A stretch of DNA of 64,000 nt from Clostridia bacterium (GTDB lineage: Bacteria > Bacillota > Clostridia > Monoglobales > Monoglobaceae). Both the position numbers and the translations under genes were made by a program. The DNA is taken from assembly GCA_017397725.1 (NCBI GenBank), contig JAFQIA010000028.1, positions 124,001 to 188,000 on the forward strand. Reading direction: 5' to 3'. Positions 9,757 through 19,105 of the stretch are shown here, one piece after another; the first letter of the stretch is position 1; each line of letters begins with the position of its first letter. The notes under the pieces are model-generated. The model was not told where the DNA came from. It saw only the letters and a program-made list of their open reading frames with translations, and made no database searches.

Positions 9757-10209
9757 TCACCTTTCCTGTGTAATCTCAGCAAGCAAACCTTGACAACCTT
9801 TCAACACATCCCGATAGGTTGCATCAAAGTCCCCTGTATACCAAGGGTCTGCAATATCTCCACTTTCCCCTGCAAAGGCAAGGAGCTTTTTCACCTTTCC
9901 TTCGGGGTCATTTCCTATGATGCGCAGGATGTTACGGATATTCATTCCGTCCATCCCGATGATATCGTCATAAGCATCATAATCCGCTTTGGTCATCTGC
10001 ACCGCCTGTTTTCCGGCAGTGGAAATCCCATACTCTAAGAGCTTGGTTCTGGTTCCGTAGTGCACCGGATTGCCGATTTCCTCCCGACTGGTTGCCGCCG
10101 AGGCAATGTGCGCCTCAACCCCTGCCTTTTTGACCAAATCCTTCATCACAAATTCTGCCATAGGCGAACGGCAGATGTTGCCGTGGCAGACAAACAGTAT
10201 TTTTCTCAT
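9757..10209 (-). CDS. Low-molecular-weight protein-tyrosine phosphatase
   Basis: Cytoplasmic phosphatase of the LMW-PTP family, about 150 residues. The catalytic P-loop CHGNICRS is at residues 8-15 (nucleophile Cys8, Arg14), and the general-acid aspartate lies in the DPWYTGDF segment near the C-terminus. The start at 10209 gives the canonical MRKILFVCHGNICRSP. An in-frame extension to 10248 lies inside the previous gene and is not needed. The ATG overlaps the DUF1015 stop (ATGA). No cognate tyrosine kinase or capsule locus is seen nearby, so the substrate is unknown. Confidence 0.93.
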   Translation of the reverse strand: MRKILFVCHGNICRSPMAEFVMKDLVKKAGVEAHIASAATSREEIGNPVHYGTRTKLLEYGISTAGKQAVQMTKADYDAYDDIIGMDGMNIRNILRIIGNDPEGKVKKLLAFAGESGDIADPWYTGDFDATYRDVLKGCQGLLAEITQER

Positions 10210-11486
10210 TTGATTTTCCTGACCTCGGTATAAAATCTCTTGTCGCACGCCTCACCCATAGAGAAAGTCTTTCTGGGAAGTGCACCGTCCAGAATCACCG
10301 ACTTATACAAATCCGACTTGTCCATCGCCTCCAGAATAATACCAAAATTGGACTTGTCCTCACATAGCTTTTCCACCACATCAGCGCCGTGGATATAATC
10401 CACCTCTCCTCCCACTTCGGGAAGGTAGCTGTCCAAAAACTTCTGGATGGTTCCCACGGTCAGGTATTCCTTGGGATTGGTGATGGTCACCTGTTTCTTT
10501 GCTCCGTGATGAACAAAGATAAAGCTTTGCCCCTTTGCATCTGCATCAAAACTGAGCGTATATTCCTTACCAAGGGCAGCAAGGAAGGCATCGCCGCCTG
10601 CACCAAATACCACCCGATGGATGGCCTCAAATTCCAAGGAGCGGTCATGGAGGTTGACCAATTCACAAAGGGCATATCTTGCAAGGGATTGCTTGGCCGC
10701 ATCCTCACCGATTTCCTTTTTCAGATTTTCGTAATGGGTTTTTGCAGTTGCCAGAGAATGGTTTCCGTCTCCCATGGCGTAAACCAAAGGTGCATCCTTT
10801 TCTACCCCATATTTTTGGTTAAAGCTTGCCAAATCCCCAAGGGACTTCAGCTTTTTTTCTAAAGTAACACAAGCCTCTTCTGACATCCGATAACCGGTCA
10901 GGTGTCCCGAATTCTGCATCAAGTCAAAATCATAAAGCTTTTCAAAGCTGTCGGTCAAATTTTCGTTGGACTCAATGATTTCCTGCTTGGCATCATCAAT
11001 CAAAAGCATAATATGGGGCAGCTCAATCAATGCCTCGCAACGGACCTTAAGTCTGGGAGGAATACGGGAAATTACTGTCCCCTCGGTCGCTCTGATTTTG
11101 GTTTGGGAATCGGATGCATAGTCATAATCCTCAAGGTCCACCATTCCCACAATACCCAAACGCTTGACGCCATTTTGGAGGGTTCTTTCCACAAAAACAT
11201 AAGTGTTTTTGTATTCCTCAAACACCTCTGCCTCCATATATTCTGCCATAGTGGCATTGGTCCGCTTGATTCTTTCCTCAATATCCGCATCGTTGAGATA
11301 AATCTCCGGCACGGTCAGGTTCAGCGTGGATTTGTTTTCCCCAATGAACTGAGAAATCGCCGCCCAATACTCTGGTTCAGAGGTATACTGGTCACAGGCA
11401 ACCACGCTCCACGCTTTCATTTTTTCGCTGTCTGCCGCAAACTTGGGCAGAAGAATATCTGCTCTTTGAAATGTCATCGTCCTCAT
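10206..11486 (-). CDS. DUF1015 family protein
   Basis: 426-residue cytoplasmic protein of the DUF1015 family. It starts with a typical FQRADILLPKF segment and has the conserved ACDQYTSEPEYW and MGDGNHSLATAK stretches, the latter resembling a nucleotide or phosphate-binding site. The family is widespread in anaerobes and often near serine biosynthesis genes, but its role is not established. The ATG at 11486 overlaps the yitT stop. A second in-frame ATG at 11477 is better spaced from the AGAAGG site, so the true start may be three residues shorter. Confidence 0.88.
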   Translation of the reverse strand: MRTMTFQRADILLPKFAADSEKMKAWSVVACDQYTSEPEYWAAISQFIGENKSTLNLTVPEIYLNDADIEERIKRTNATMAEYMEAEVFEEYKNTYVFVERTLQNGVKRLGIVGMVDLEDYDYASDSQTKIRATEGTVISRIPPRLKVRCEALIELPHIMLLIDDAKQEIIESNENLTDSFEKLYDFDLMQNSGHLTGYRMSEEACVTLEKKLKSLGDLASFNQKYGVEKDAPLVYAMGDGNHSLATAKTHYENLKKEIGEDAAKQSLARYALCELVNLHDRSLEFEAIHRVVFGAGGDAFLAALGKEYTLSFDADAKGQSFIFVHHGAKKQVTITNPKEYLTVGTIQKFLDSYLPEVGGEVDYIHGADVVEKLCEDKSNFGIILEAMDKSDLYKSVILDGALPRKTFSMGEACDKRFYTEVRKIK

Positions 11487-12376
11487 CCTTCTCTTTCTAT
11501 ATTGGCTTTAAATACATCTGCAACTTCGGTAATGGTAATGAACGCACCCGCATCCACGCTGTGCACAATATCCCGCATTTTGGAGATCTGGAATCTGTCC
11601 AGAATGAAGTAAACCATGGTCTTGTCAGCGTTGGAATATCCACCCTTAACTGAGATTTTTGTAGTTCCGCTCTCAAAGGTACGCATCAGTGCCTCGCAAA
11701 GTTCCTCTGGTTTGGAGGTAATAATCATTGCCGCCTTGGAACGGTCAATACCCTCAACAATAAAGTCAATGGTCTTAAGTCCCGCTCCGTAGGTCACAAT
11801 GGAATATAGCGGTAAAATCCAACTTCCAAATATGATGCCGCAAATCACATAGAGAATCACATTGTAAATCATCACAAAGGTACCAACGGTCATCCCAAAG
11901 CGTTTGGCAAACACCACCGACATAACCTCAATTCCGTCAATGGCACCGCCAAAGCGGATGGTCAGACCGCTGCCCACACCGGAAATCAGCCCGCCAAACA
12001 GGGCACAAAGCAGCAAATCGTTTCCCGCAAGGGGAGATGCCAAGGACACATCGATAGGCAAAACATCGTTAATCAACCATGCTCCCAACGAATACATCGC
12101 CACCGTATACAACGAATAGATGGTAAACACTCTTCCTTGCTTTTTGTATCCAAAGATAAACAGAGGGATGTTCAGCACCAAAAGAAAAAAGGACAGGGTA
12201 AACTGTTCCGGCGTGATTTGGGACAAGAGCATGGATGTTCCGGATATTCCGCTGTCATAGAGCCGGACCGGATTCAAAAATACCGTGATACCAAAAGCGT
12301 TGATAAAACCCGCAATGGTAAGCATCAGGAGGGTTTTTATTTCAATCCCTTTCAGGCACCTCTTCATTTTCTTCAT
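11483..12376 (-). CDS. YitT family membrane protein (DUF161/DUF2179)
   Basis: 297-residue integral membrane protein with five or six predicted helices in residues 15-195 (first helix near LLMLTIAGFINAFGITVFL). A cytoplasmic C-terminal DUF2179 domain includes KAAMIITSKPEEL and the conserved GGYSNADKTMVYFIL stretch. Transport activity is suspected for the family but not proven. GGGAG lies before the ATG. First gene of a five-gene minus-strand operon and preceded by its own promoter. Confidence 0.9.
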   Translation of the reverse strand: MKKMKRCLKGIEIKTLLMLTIAGFINAFGITVFLNPVRLYDSGISGTSMLLSQITPEQFTLSFFLLVLNIPLFIFGYKKQGRVFTIYSLYTVAMYSLGAWLINDVLPIDVSLASPLAGNDLLLCALFGGLISGVGSGLTIRFGGAIDGIEVMSVVFAKRFGMTVGTFVMIYNVILYVICGIIFGSWILPLYSIVTYGAGLKTIDFIVEGIDRSKAAMIITSKPEELCEALMRTFESGTTKISVKGGYSNADKTMVYFILDRFQISKMRDIVHSVDAGAFITITEVADVFKANIEREG

Positions 12377-12406
12377 CCCATCACTCCCTTAGATCATTCT
12401 TATTTT

Positions 12407-12435
12407 ATGATATAAAATTTTCGTATTTTTGTCAA
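12407..12435 (-). promoter_or_regulatory. Promoter of the yitT-DUF1015-phosphatase-DUF896-radical SAM operon
   Basis: TTGACA (12435-12430), 17-base spacer, TATCAT (12412-12407) on the minus strand, about 30 bases before the yitT ATG. Confidence 0.5.
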
Positions 12436-12439
12436 TATA

Positions 12440-12463
12440 AAAAGCACACTCTCGTGTGCTTTT
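12440..12463 (-). terminator. Terminator of the Na/Pi symporter-flavodoxin operon
   Basis: Ten-bp stem (AAAAGCACAC/GTGTGCTTTT) with a TCTC loop and T-rich flanks, immediately after the flavodoxin stop codon at 12467. Confidence 0.85.
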
Positions 12464-12466
12464 TTC

Positions 12467-12997
12467 TTATAATGCTTTGACATATTCCACAAGGGGATGA
12501 ATGGCGTTTCTGTCGGTAAAATCTCCATCTGCATCACAGAGGTCAACCAGCAGTTTTTCCATCTCGGTTGGGTTTTCCTTGGACGCCATCAGTTTTTTCA
12601 ATGCCTTGATGGCGGTGCGATGTACCACAGAAAGCTCGCTAAGTATCATTTTCCCTAAGAAATAAAAGGTCTTGATGGACGTACGCATTTCCGGTTTGAA
12701 GTTCTTCTCTACGACCATTTTGTCGTAGTACTCACTGCAATCCAGCGGGGTGATACCGGTAGAAAAAACAATCAGGTTTTTCTCTTTTAGCCGGTCGAAG
12801 TTTTTGGTAATCAGTCGAACCCCATCAATCACTTCCGCATAAAGTCCACCGCCATAAATAATGGTATCATACGTTAGCAAATCTTCCACCGATACCAGCT
12901 TGGCATCGGTCACCTGGCAATCCAGTTCTTTCCCGATCCATTGGGCGTACTCTTTTGTTGCGCCATATTTTGATTTGTAAACGACGATGGTTTTCAT
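12467..12997 (-). CDS. Flavodoxin-domain protein
   Basis: 176-residue cytoplasmic protein. The N-terminal FMN phosphate-binding loop is KSKYGATKEYAQWI (residues 7-20), and the next segments DTIIYGGGLYAEVIDG and FSTGITP fit the flavodoxin fold. It resembles the flavodoxin_5 group, which includes HemG-like oxidases, but no heme genes are nearby. The ATG at 12997 follows an AAGGAGTG site; a longer frame to 13066 lacks one. It lies 22 bases after the Na/Pi symporter gene and ends at a terminator. The electron partner is unknown. Confidence 0.8.
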   Translation of the reverse strand: MKTIVVYKSKYGATKEYAQWIGKELDCQVTDAKLVSVEDLLTYDTIIYGGGLYAEVIDGVRLITKNFDRLKEKNLIVFSTGITPLDCSEYYDKMVVEKNFKPEMRTSIKTFYFLGKMILSELSVVHRTAIKALKKLMASKENPTEMEKLLVDLCDADGDFTDRNAIHPLVEYVKAL

Positions 12998-13019
12998 GCA
13001 AGCACTCCTTTTATGATTC

Positions 13020-14774
13020 TTATTCCATATAAAACTTCTTCTTGTACGCCTGATACATTTCGTCAAATTCCGGGCCGCCGGCCTTTACTTGATTCAGGTA
13101 TTCGTGCACTTCAAAAGAATCATTGGCAATTTCGATGACACAGGCTGCAATATTGGAACAATGGTCAGAAATTCTTCCATAGTTTGTCAAGAGGTCAGAC
13201 AGCATAAAGCCAAGCTCCATCGTACAATCTCCGTGACGAAGTCTGGAAATATGTCCACTTTTGATTTTTCTTTTCAGTCTGTCAATAACCTGTTCCAAAG
13301 GCTCCACGGTCTTGGCAATCTCCACATCGTCATTGACAAGTGCCTTGATAGAAATATCCAGAATTTCCTGCGCCGCACTGGCAATAATCGCGATATCCGC
13401 TTTTGCTTTGTCAGAGAAAGCAACCTGCTTGTCGTAAACCTCTTTTGCCACCTCGGCAATGTTCAGAGCATGGTCGGAAATACGCTCAATATCCCCAATA
13501 CAATGAAGAATCTCGGTGACTGCCTTGCTGTCCTTTGCGGACATTTGATGCTCGGCGATTTTTACCAGATAGGTGCTGGTTTTATCCTCATACTTATCTG
13601 TGTTTTCTTCCAGTCTTTGAACCTCTTCAAACAACGCTTCGTCGAAATGGTCCAGCAAACCTGCCGCCTTTTTCAGGGCATCTGCCGAGAGGTATGCCAT
13701 GTCACACACAAGTTCCTTACATTTTTCTACCGCAAAGGAAGGCATTGCAAGGAATCGGTCATCAAGGGTAGCAAAAACATCGATTTCCTCTTTTTCTTGC
13801 TTCCCTTTGATACTCTTAACCGTAATCTTTTCAATGGCATTGCAGAAGGGGAACAGAATCACTGTAGAGAAAATATTAAACAAGGTATGTACAACCGCAA
13901 CGCCAAGAGCACCGGCTCTTTGTTCCATAAAATCAAATCCAATTGCCGCGTGGAGTAGATAGAATGCAACCGTAACAACGATAACCCCAATCATCTTGAT
14001 ATACACACAAGCCAATGCCACACGCTTAGAATCAGTGTTACCACTGATGGACGAAATCACCGGGGTGATGGTGGTTCCTATGTTTTGTCCAAGGATAACC
14101 GGAATTGCGGTGGAATAGGGAATGATACAGGACAAAGACAACGCCTGAAGGACACCCACCGATGCCGAAGATGACTGAATAACTGCCGTAAATATGGTTC
14201 CCACCAAAATACCCATAATGGGATTGGAGAACATGGTAAGCAAGCCAGTGAAGGTTTCATTGTCACGCAGGCCTTCCACCGCACCGCTCATAGCCTCCAT
14301 ACCAAACATCAGGATTGCAAATCCCATCAGTATGGTACCGGTGTTTCTCTTTTTCTCATTTTTTGCCATCATGGTCATAAGAAGACCAACTCCGGCAAGA
14401 ACGGGCGTAAAGGACTCCGGCTTGAGCAGTCTGAGCAGAATTGCCGTACCTTTGATATCCGCAGTACTCAGCAGCCATGCGGTAACGGTGGTACCGATAT
14501 TGGCACCCATGATAATACTGATGGTCTGGCCAAGCTTCATAATACCTGAGTTTACAAAACCTACAAGCATCACTGTGGTCGCAGACGAAGATTGAATCAC
14601 TGCAGTTACAACCAGACCAAGAAGAAAACCTTTCCATTTCTTCTCAGTAAGCCGTGCAAGAATCGACTCCATCTTGCCTCCTGCAAGTTTTTTTAGCCCG
14701 TCTCCCATAAGGTCCATACCATAAAGAAACAGAGTCAATCCGCCAATCAAAGCCAAAATTGTAAAAATATCCAC
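13020..14774 (-). CDS. Na+/phosphate cotransporter family protein with C-terminal PhoU domain
   Basis: 584-residue membrane protein. Two inverted Na/Pi-cotransport repeats each carry a QSSSA signature (QSSSATTVM and QSSSASVGV). The last 230 residues form a helical PhoU-like domain. The expected role is sodium-driven phosphate uptake or efflux. The start is GTG at 14774, preceded by an AAGGGG site, giving MDIFTILALIGGLTLFLYGMD, which matches the family start. The frame stays open upstream to 14831 without a better site. Operon with the flavodoxin gene. Confidence 0.9.
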   Translation of the reverse strand: MDIFTILALIGGLTLFLYGMDLMGDGLKKLAGGKMESILARLTEKKWKGFLLGLVVTAVIQSSSATTVMLVGFVNSGIMKLGQTISIIMGANIGTTVTAWLLSTADIKGTAILLRLLKPESFTPVLAGVGLLMTMMAKNEKKRNTGTILMGFAILMFGMEAMSGAVEGLRDNETFTGLLTMFSNPIMGILVGTIFTAVIQSSSASVGVLQALSLSCIIPYSTAIPVILGQNIGTTITPVISSISGNTDSKRVALACVYIKMIGVIVVTVAFYLLHAAIGFDFMEQRAGALGVAVVHTLFNIFSTVILFPFCNAIEKITVKSIKGKQEKEEIDVFATLDDRFLAMPSFAVEKCKELVCDMAYLSADALKKAAGLLDHFDEALFEEVQRLEENTDKYEDKTSTYLVKIAEHQMSAKDSKAVTEILHCIGDIERISDHALNIAEVAKEVYDKQVAFSDKAKADIAIIASAAQEILDISIKALVNDDVEIAKTVEPLEQVIDRLKRKIKSGHISRLRHGDCTMELGFMLSDLLTNYGRISDHCSNIAACVIEIANDSFEVHEYLNQVKAGGPEFDEMYQAYKKKFYME

Positions 14775-14821
14775 CTTGTTTCCCCTTTTCTTCTGCAAAA
14801 TTTTTCTAATGCTTGAATGAA

Positions 14822-14850
14822 ATTCTACCACAAAATATTCTTTTTTACAA
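14822..14850 (-). promoter_or_regulatory. Promoter of the Na/Pi symporter operon
   Basis: TTGTAA (14850-14845), 17-base spacer, TAGAAT (14827-14822) on the minus strand, about 45 bases before the GTG start. Confidence 0.5.
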
Positions 14851-14860
14851 TATTTTATGC

Positions 14861-14892
14861 AAAAAAAATCAGGAAGAAAACTTCCTGATTTT
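14861..14892 (-). terminator. Terminator of the alanine/glycine symporter gene
   Basis: Twelve-bp stem (AAAATCAGGAAG/CTTCCTGATTTT) with an AAAA loop. On the minus strand it is followed by a T run, a few bases after the symporter stop codon. Confidence 0.85.
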
Positions 14893-14896
14893 CGCT

Positions 14897-16417
14897 CTAC
14901 AGTTTCTTCTCTTGTTTTTCCTGAATATCAGGTAAGACTGAAAGCATCGGTTTGATATCCTCTCCCTTTAAGCGTCTGTCTATATAATTTTTCGTAATCT
15001 TAACCACCAAGCCCGAAAGCGCAAGCACACCAATCAGGTTAGGTACCATCATCAATCCGTTGAAGGTATCCGAGATATCCCAAGCCAACGAGGAGGTCAG
15101 AAGAGCACCGCAGAGAATGGTAATCAAATGAATCACCTTGTATATCACCAGGGTCTTGGTGCCAAACAGGTATTCCCAAGCCTTGGAGCCGTAGTGATCC
15201 CAACCAAGCACAGTAGTAAACGCAAACAACAAAATGGCAATCGCAATAAATCGTTCGCCCCAGATACCAAAGATACCAGCATATGCTTTTGCGACCAGAG
15301 TTGCATCCCCTGCTCCCTCCATCAACAAAGCACCAGTATTCAGATCAATCAAGCCGGAGGTAAGTACCAGCAATGCGGTCATAGTACAAACCACCATGGT
15401 ATCCGCAAACACTTCAAAAATACCCCACAAACCCTGACGAACCGGCTCTACTACGTTAGAATTGGAATGCACCATGACCGAAGACCCAAGCCCTGCCTCA
15501 TTGGAGAATACACCACGCTTACATCCTTGGGTTACAATGTCCTTAACCACAATACCACCTACACCGCCAAGCGCAGCCGGAACCGTAAAGGCATATTTGA
15601 AAATAGAAGCAAAGGCTGCACCAATGTTGGCATAGTTTGTTCCGATGATGATCAAACTTCCCAGTACAAACAGTACCACCATAGCCGGAACGATTTTTTC
15701 TGCAAAGTTTGCGATTCTTTTTAATCCACCAAGGATAATCAGCGCTGCAATCACCAATAATACGACACCGATAACCAGATGGTACACCGATACCCCCTCA
15801 TAGAGCATATTGCTGGACAACGCCGGAATATCAAAGGCAGAAACCATGTTCACGACAATCTTGTTGATCTGTCCCATTGCGCCGATACCAAAGGATGCCA
15901 GAATACAGAAAATGGAGAAAAGCACAGCAAGAATCTTACCGATGTGCTTGCAGCCTTTCATCTTTCCAAGACCTTCCTGCAGGTAGTACATAGCACCGCC
16001 GGACCATTCTCCATTTTCATTTTTGCGTCTGTAATAGATACCAAGAACATTTTCCGAATAGTTGGTCATCATTCCAAAAAATGCCGCAACCCACATCCAG
16101 AAGACTGCACCCGGCCCACCGCCTACAATCGCTGCTGCAACACCGGCAATATTACCAACGCCAATGGTTGCCGCAAGGGCAGTACAAAGCGCCTGAAACT
16201 GAGAAATTGATTTTCCTTTCACGTGTCCCGAAACATCTTTTTTGAAAAGACTCCCCAGAGTCTCTGCAAACCAATGCCGGATGTGCGTAATTTGGAAAAC
16301 GCCGGTAAGCACCGTCATCAGGATCCCCGTCGCAAGCAACAGATAAAGTCCCTTTCCCCAGACAAACCCATTGACATTGTTGTTAAAGTCTGTCAGCCAC
16401 GCAAAAAATTGTTCCAT
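14897..16417 (-). CDS. Sodium:alanine (glycine) symporter, AGCS family
   Basis: 506-residue membrane protein with about eleven helices and the family signature GNIAGVAAAIVGGGPGAVFW. It imports alanine or glycine with Na+. The ATG at 16417 (MEQFFAWLTDFNNNVN) follows an AAGGGG site; the longer frame to 16483 runs through the terminator hairpin of the leader and is not translated. The tandem glycine riboswitch upstream strongly suggests glycine is a physiological substrate. Single-gene unit with its own promoter and terminator. Confidence 0.94.
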   Translation of the reverse strand: MEQFFAWLTDFNNNVNGFVWGKGLYLLLATGILMTVLTGVFQITHIRHWFAETLGSLFKKDVSGHVKGKSISQFQALCTALAATIGVGNIAGVAAAIVGGGPGAVFWMWVAAFFGMMTNYSENVLGIYYRRKNENGEWSGGAMYYLQEGLGKMKGCKHIGKILAVLFSIFCILASFGIGAMGQINKIVVNMVSAFDIPALSSNMLYEGVSVYHLVIGVVLLVIAALIILGGLKRIANFAEKIVPAMVVLFVLGSLIIIGTNYANIGAAFASIFKYAFTVPAALGGVGGIVVKDIVTQGCKRGVFSNEAGLGSSVMVHSNSNVVEPVRQGLWGIFEVFADTMVVCTMTALLVLTSGLIDLNTGALLMEGAGDATLVAKAYAGIFGIWGERFIAIAILLFAFTTVLGWDHYGSKAWEYLFGTKTLVIYKVIHLITILCGALLTSSLAWDISDTFNGLMMVPNLIGVLALSGLVVKITKNYIDRRLKGEDIKPMLSVLPDIQEKQEKKL

Positions 16418-16445
16418 AAATAAAAACCCCTTCCTCGCTAAACAA

Positions 16446-16481
16446 AGAAAAAGCGGAGTTTTTGACACACAAAAACTCCGC
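16446..16481 (-). terminator. Riboswitch expression-platform terminator
   Basis: Perfect 12-bp stem (GCGGAGTTTTTG/CAAAAACTCCGC) with a five-base loop and a T run on the minus strand, located between the glycine aptamers and the symporter start. It is an intrinsic terminator controlled by the riboswitch. Whether glycine turns expression on or off cannot be settled by eye. Confidence 0.85.
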
Positions 16482-16494
16482 ATACCAACAAAGC

Positions 16495-16690
16495 CGTTTA
16501 CGACCTGTATCTCCGTCCTTTTGCCTGAGAGATTAACCCCATCGGGGTTTTACACCTTCGGCATCCTTTGATTCTTCACAAGAATCGGACTTCTCCGGAG
16601 TGCTATCCGTTTGCAGTCACTGCTCAAAAGCACCTGAGAGTATTACTCCTTCGGTAGGCGTCACGCCTTCTCCTGCATCCTTCATTTAGC
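16495..16690 (-). promoter_or_regulatory. Tandem glycine riboswitch (two aptamers)
   Basis: On the minus strand two glycine aptamers follow each other. Aptamer I contains the conserved CCGAAGGAG and ACTCTCAGGT blocks. Aptamer II contains GCCGAAGGTG, CTCTCAGGCAAAAGGAC and GGAGATAC. The order aptamer I, short linker, aptamer II, then terminator matches the known architecture. It lies between a strong promoter (16739-16711) and the AGCS symporter, so it senses glycine to control amino-acid uptake. Confidence 0.95.
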
Positions 16691-16710
16691 GCAAATATTT
16701 AATTTTTCTC

Positions 16711-16739
16711 ATTATACGACATTTTCCATACTCTGTCAA
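16711..16739 (-). promoter_or_regulatory. Promoter of riboswitch-symporter transcript
   Basis: TTGACA (16739-16734), 17-base spacer, TATAAT (16716-16711): a full consensus promoter just upstream of aptamer I. Confidence 0.8.
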
Positions 16740-16774
16740 GGCATTTTGATGGAAAATTTGCTTTTTTGCGCATT

Positions 16775-19081
16775 TTATTCAAACCACAGAATCAGCTTGA
16801 GTAACCGCTTGGCGCTGAGCGCAAGCTGATCTCTGACATCCTGGGTTTGAATAAAGTCCAGACACTTGGGCATCTGTCTTTCCTCGATATACGGCATACG
16901 AATATCATTTCCAGCTTGAATCTCGGCAACCTTGTCTGCAAAATTGGCCCAGTCGGTCATCACGAGTCCTTGATATCCCCATTCTTCTCTCAAAATACCT
17001 TGAAGCATTTCTGCGTTTTCCGATGCCCGCACTTCATTGATGATATTATATGCGGTCATAATCGTCGCGGGATTGCTCTCTTTTACACAAATCTCAAACC
17101 CCTTGAGATAAATCTCGCGCAATGCTCTTTCCGATACAATGGAATTGGAATTGACACGATTGGTTTCTTTGTTATTACAAGCAAAGTGCTTGGGGGTCGC
17201 CGCAATGTTCTGGGATTGGATACCACGCACCATTGCCGCCGCCATCTTGCCTGCCACAAAGGGGTCCTCGGAATAGTATTCAAAGTTTCTTCCGCAAAGG
17301 GGACTTCTGTGAATATTGAGCGCCGGGGTCAGCCAGATGGAAAGGTTGTTCTCCTTTGCCTCTAAGGCACCTGCAACGCCCACCTGTTCCAAAAGCTCGG
17401 TATTCCAACTGCAAGCCAGCATCGTTGCCACAGGGAATGCGGTAGTCAAAACACCGGTCTGCATATTGATTCTCACACCGGCAGGACCATCGGTAGTCAT
17501 GGGATTGGGGATTCCGTAGGCAGGCAATGCCCCCATACCAAGGGTATTGGCAACACCGGTGTTGTTATGTCCACCCAGCAGATGCAAAAGCTCTTCATCG
17601 GTAAGCTGGGCAATAAACTCGTCCAAGGTAATGGTTCCGTTTGCCACATCAATCAGTTTCTTGCGGGATTCCTCATCCTTTGGGATATTGGTTTCCGCTT
17701 TGTAGGTACAAGAAAAGCTTTTGGGTGTATACGCCTCATCCGGAACATCAAGATATGCACCGGTTGCGGTCAGTCGCTTGCCCAGTTGGGTAGGCTTGCA
17801 GTACTCGGTCAGCTTTTGACAAATCCGATTTTCTGAAAGCTGATACCGGAATCCAAGTTCTTCAGCATCACGGACATTGCCGCCCACAAAGAATTTGTAG
17901 GTTCCTTTTTCCAATACATACGCAGACTTCTCCACTGCCCCCATATCATCATAGGATGCCATATCATTGATGGCAAAGCGCAGTACCAGGGTTTCGCTTT
18001 CGCCCGGACAGAGCAGCTTTGTTTTTGCAAAGGCGCAAAGCTCCCGTGCCGGTTTGGTGATTTTTCCCTCCGGTGCACTGTAGTAAACCTGAACAACCTC
18101 TTTGCCCGAAAAAGCACCCACATTTTTCACGGTAAGACTGATGAGAATCTCCTCACCAAGTATCGTTGCAGTCTGCTTTTCCAGTACAAAATCGGTGTAA
18201 GAAAGTCCGTAACCAAAGGGATAGGTTACCCGTTCTTTCATTCCGGGAATGGTTTCAAAATAACGATAACCAACAAAAATATCTTCGGTATACTTCACAT
18301 AATCCTCGGACTCGTGGAATCCCTCCGAGGACGGATAATCCGCAAAGGATTTGGCGCAGGTATCCACCAGTTTTCCTGACGGCGTTACTTCACCGGTCAG
18401 GATGTCCGCAACCGCAAGACCACCCTCCATACCACCCTGCCAAATCATCAGGGCAGCATCAATCCGTCTGTTGTCTGCAAACCAGGATGTATCAATCATC
18501 GCTCCGGTGTTAAGAAGAACAATCACCTTTGCAAAGTTCTCGCACACGGTCTTAACCATCGTTTTCTCTTCTGTGCTAAGTTCAAAATAGACATCCTGCC
18601 CGTCATTTTTCCTGTCTTCTCCCTCACCGGAATGGCGATTGATGGTAATGATTGCCGTATCGGTAAACGCCGCCGCTTCTTTGAGCAGGTTTTCCGGAAT
18701 GTCGGCTTCCACAAGTCTGCCATTATCCTCTCTTCCTTGGTAGACACGGGATACGTAATCCTGATAATAAAGAGAAAGCGGGTCAAACACCTGAATACTG
18801 GTTTTCTGTTTCAAGCCATCATAAATATTTCTCACATATTCGCAAAACACATCACCGGAACCACCGCCGCCTTTGACATAGTCAATCTGTGCTTTGCCGA
18901 AGATGGCAACCTTTGCACCCTCCTTCAGCGGCAAAACCTGATTGTTGTTTTTCAAAAGCACCGTGCCCTCACACGCAGCTTCACGAGATAATTGAATATG
19001 TTTTTGACACCCTGTGATTCTGGAGCGATTGTCCCCCAGCGGCAAACACGGTTGATATTTGATTCTTGCCCATTTTTCCAT
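16775..19081 (-). CDS. Beta-glucosidase-like GH3 glycoside hydrolase with permuted domain order
   Basis: 768-residue enzyme with no signal peptide, so probably cytoplasmic. The order is reversed relative to most GH3 enzymes: the (alpha/beta)6 sandwich and fibronectin-III-like parts come first (residues 30-430, including the conserved YPFGYGLSYTDF). The TIM-barrel domain comes last and holds the nucleophile Asp in LVMTDWAN and the KHFACNNKE motif. The same permuted order is known from Ruminococcus albus and Butyrivibrio fibrisolvens beta-glucosidases. The divergent AraC gene at 19214 is the likely regulator. Exact sugar specificity is unknown. Confidence 0.9.
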   Translation of the reverse strand: MEKWARIKYQPCLPLGDNRSRITGCQKHIQLSREAACEGTVLLKNNNQVLPLKEGAKVAIFGKAQIDYVKGGGGSGDVFCEYVRNIYDGLKQKTSIQVFDPLSLYYQDYVSRVYQGREDNGRLVEADIPENLLKEAAAFTDTAIITINRHSGEGEDRKNDGQDVYFELSTEEKTMVKTVCENFAKVIVLLNTGAMIDTSWFADNRRIDAALMIWQGGMEGGLAVADILTGEVTPSGKLVDTCAKSFADYPSSEGFHESEDYVKYTEDIFVGYRYFETIPGMKERVTYPFGYGLSYTDFVLEKQTATILGEEILISLTVKNVGAFSGKEVVQVYYSAPEGKITKPARELCAFAKTKLLCPGESETLVLRFAINDMASYDDMGAVEKSAYVLEKGTYKFFVGGNVRDAEELGFRYQLSENRICQKLTEYCKPTQLGKRLTATGAYLDVPDEAYTPKSFSCTYKAETNIPKDEESRKKLIDVANGTITLDEFIAQLTDEELLHLLGGHNNTGVANTLGMGALPAYGIPNPMTTDGPAGVRINMQTGVLTTAFPVATMLACSWNTELLEQVGVAGALEAKENNLSIWLTPALNIHRSPLCGRNFEYYSEDPFVAGKMAAAMVRGIQSQNIAATPKHFACNNKETNRVNSNSIVSERALREIYLKGFEICVKESNPATIMTAYNIINEVRASENAEMLQGILREEWGYQGLVMTDWANFADKVAEIQAGNDIRMPYIEERQMPKCLDFIQTQDVRDQLALSAKRLLKLILWFE

Positions 19082-19105
19082 AAAAATCTCCCCCTTTTTT
19101 CTTCC

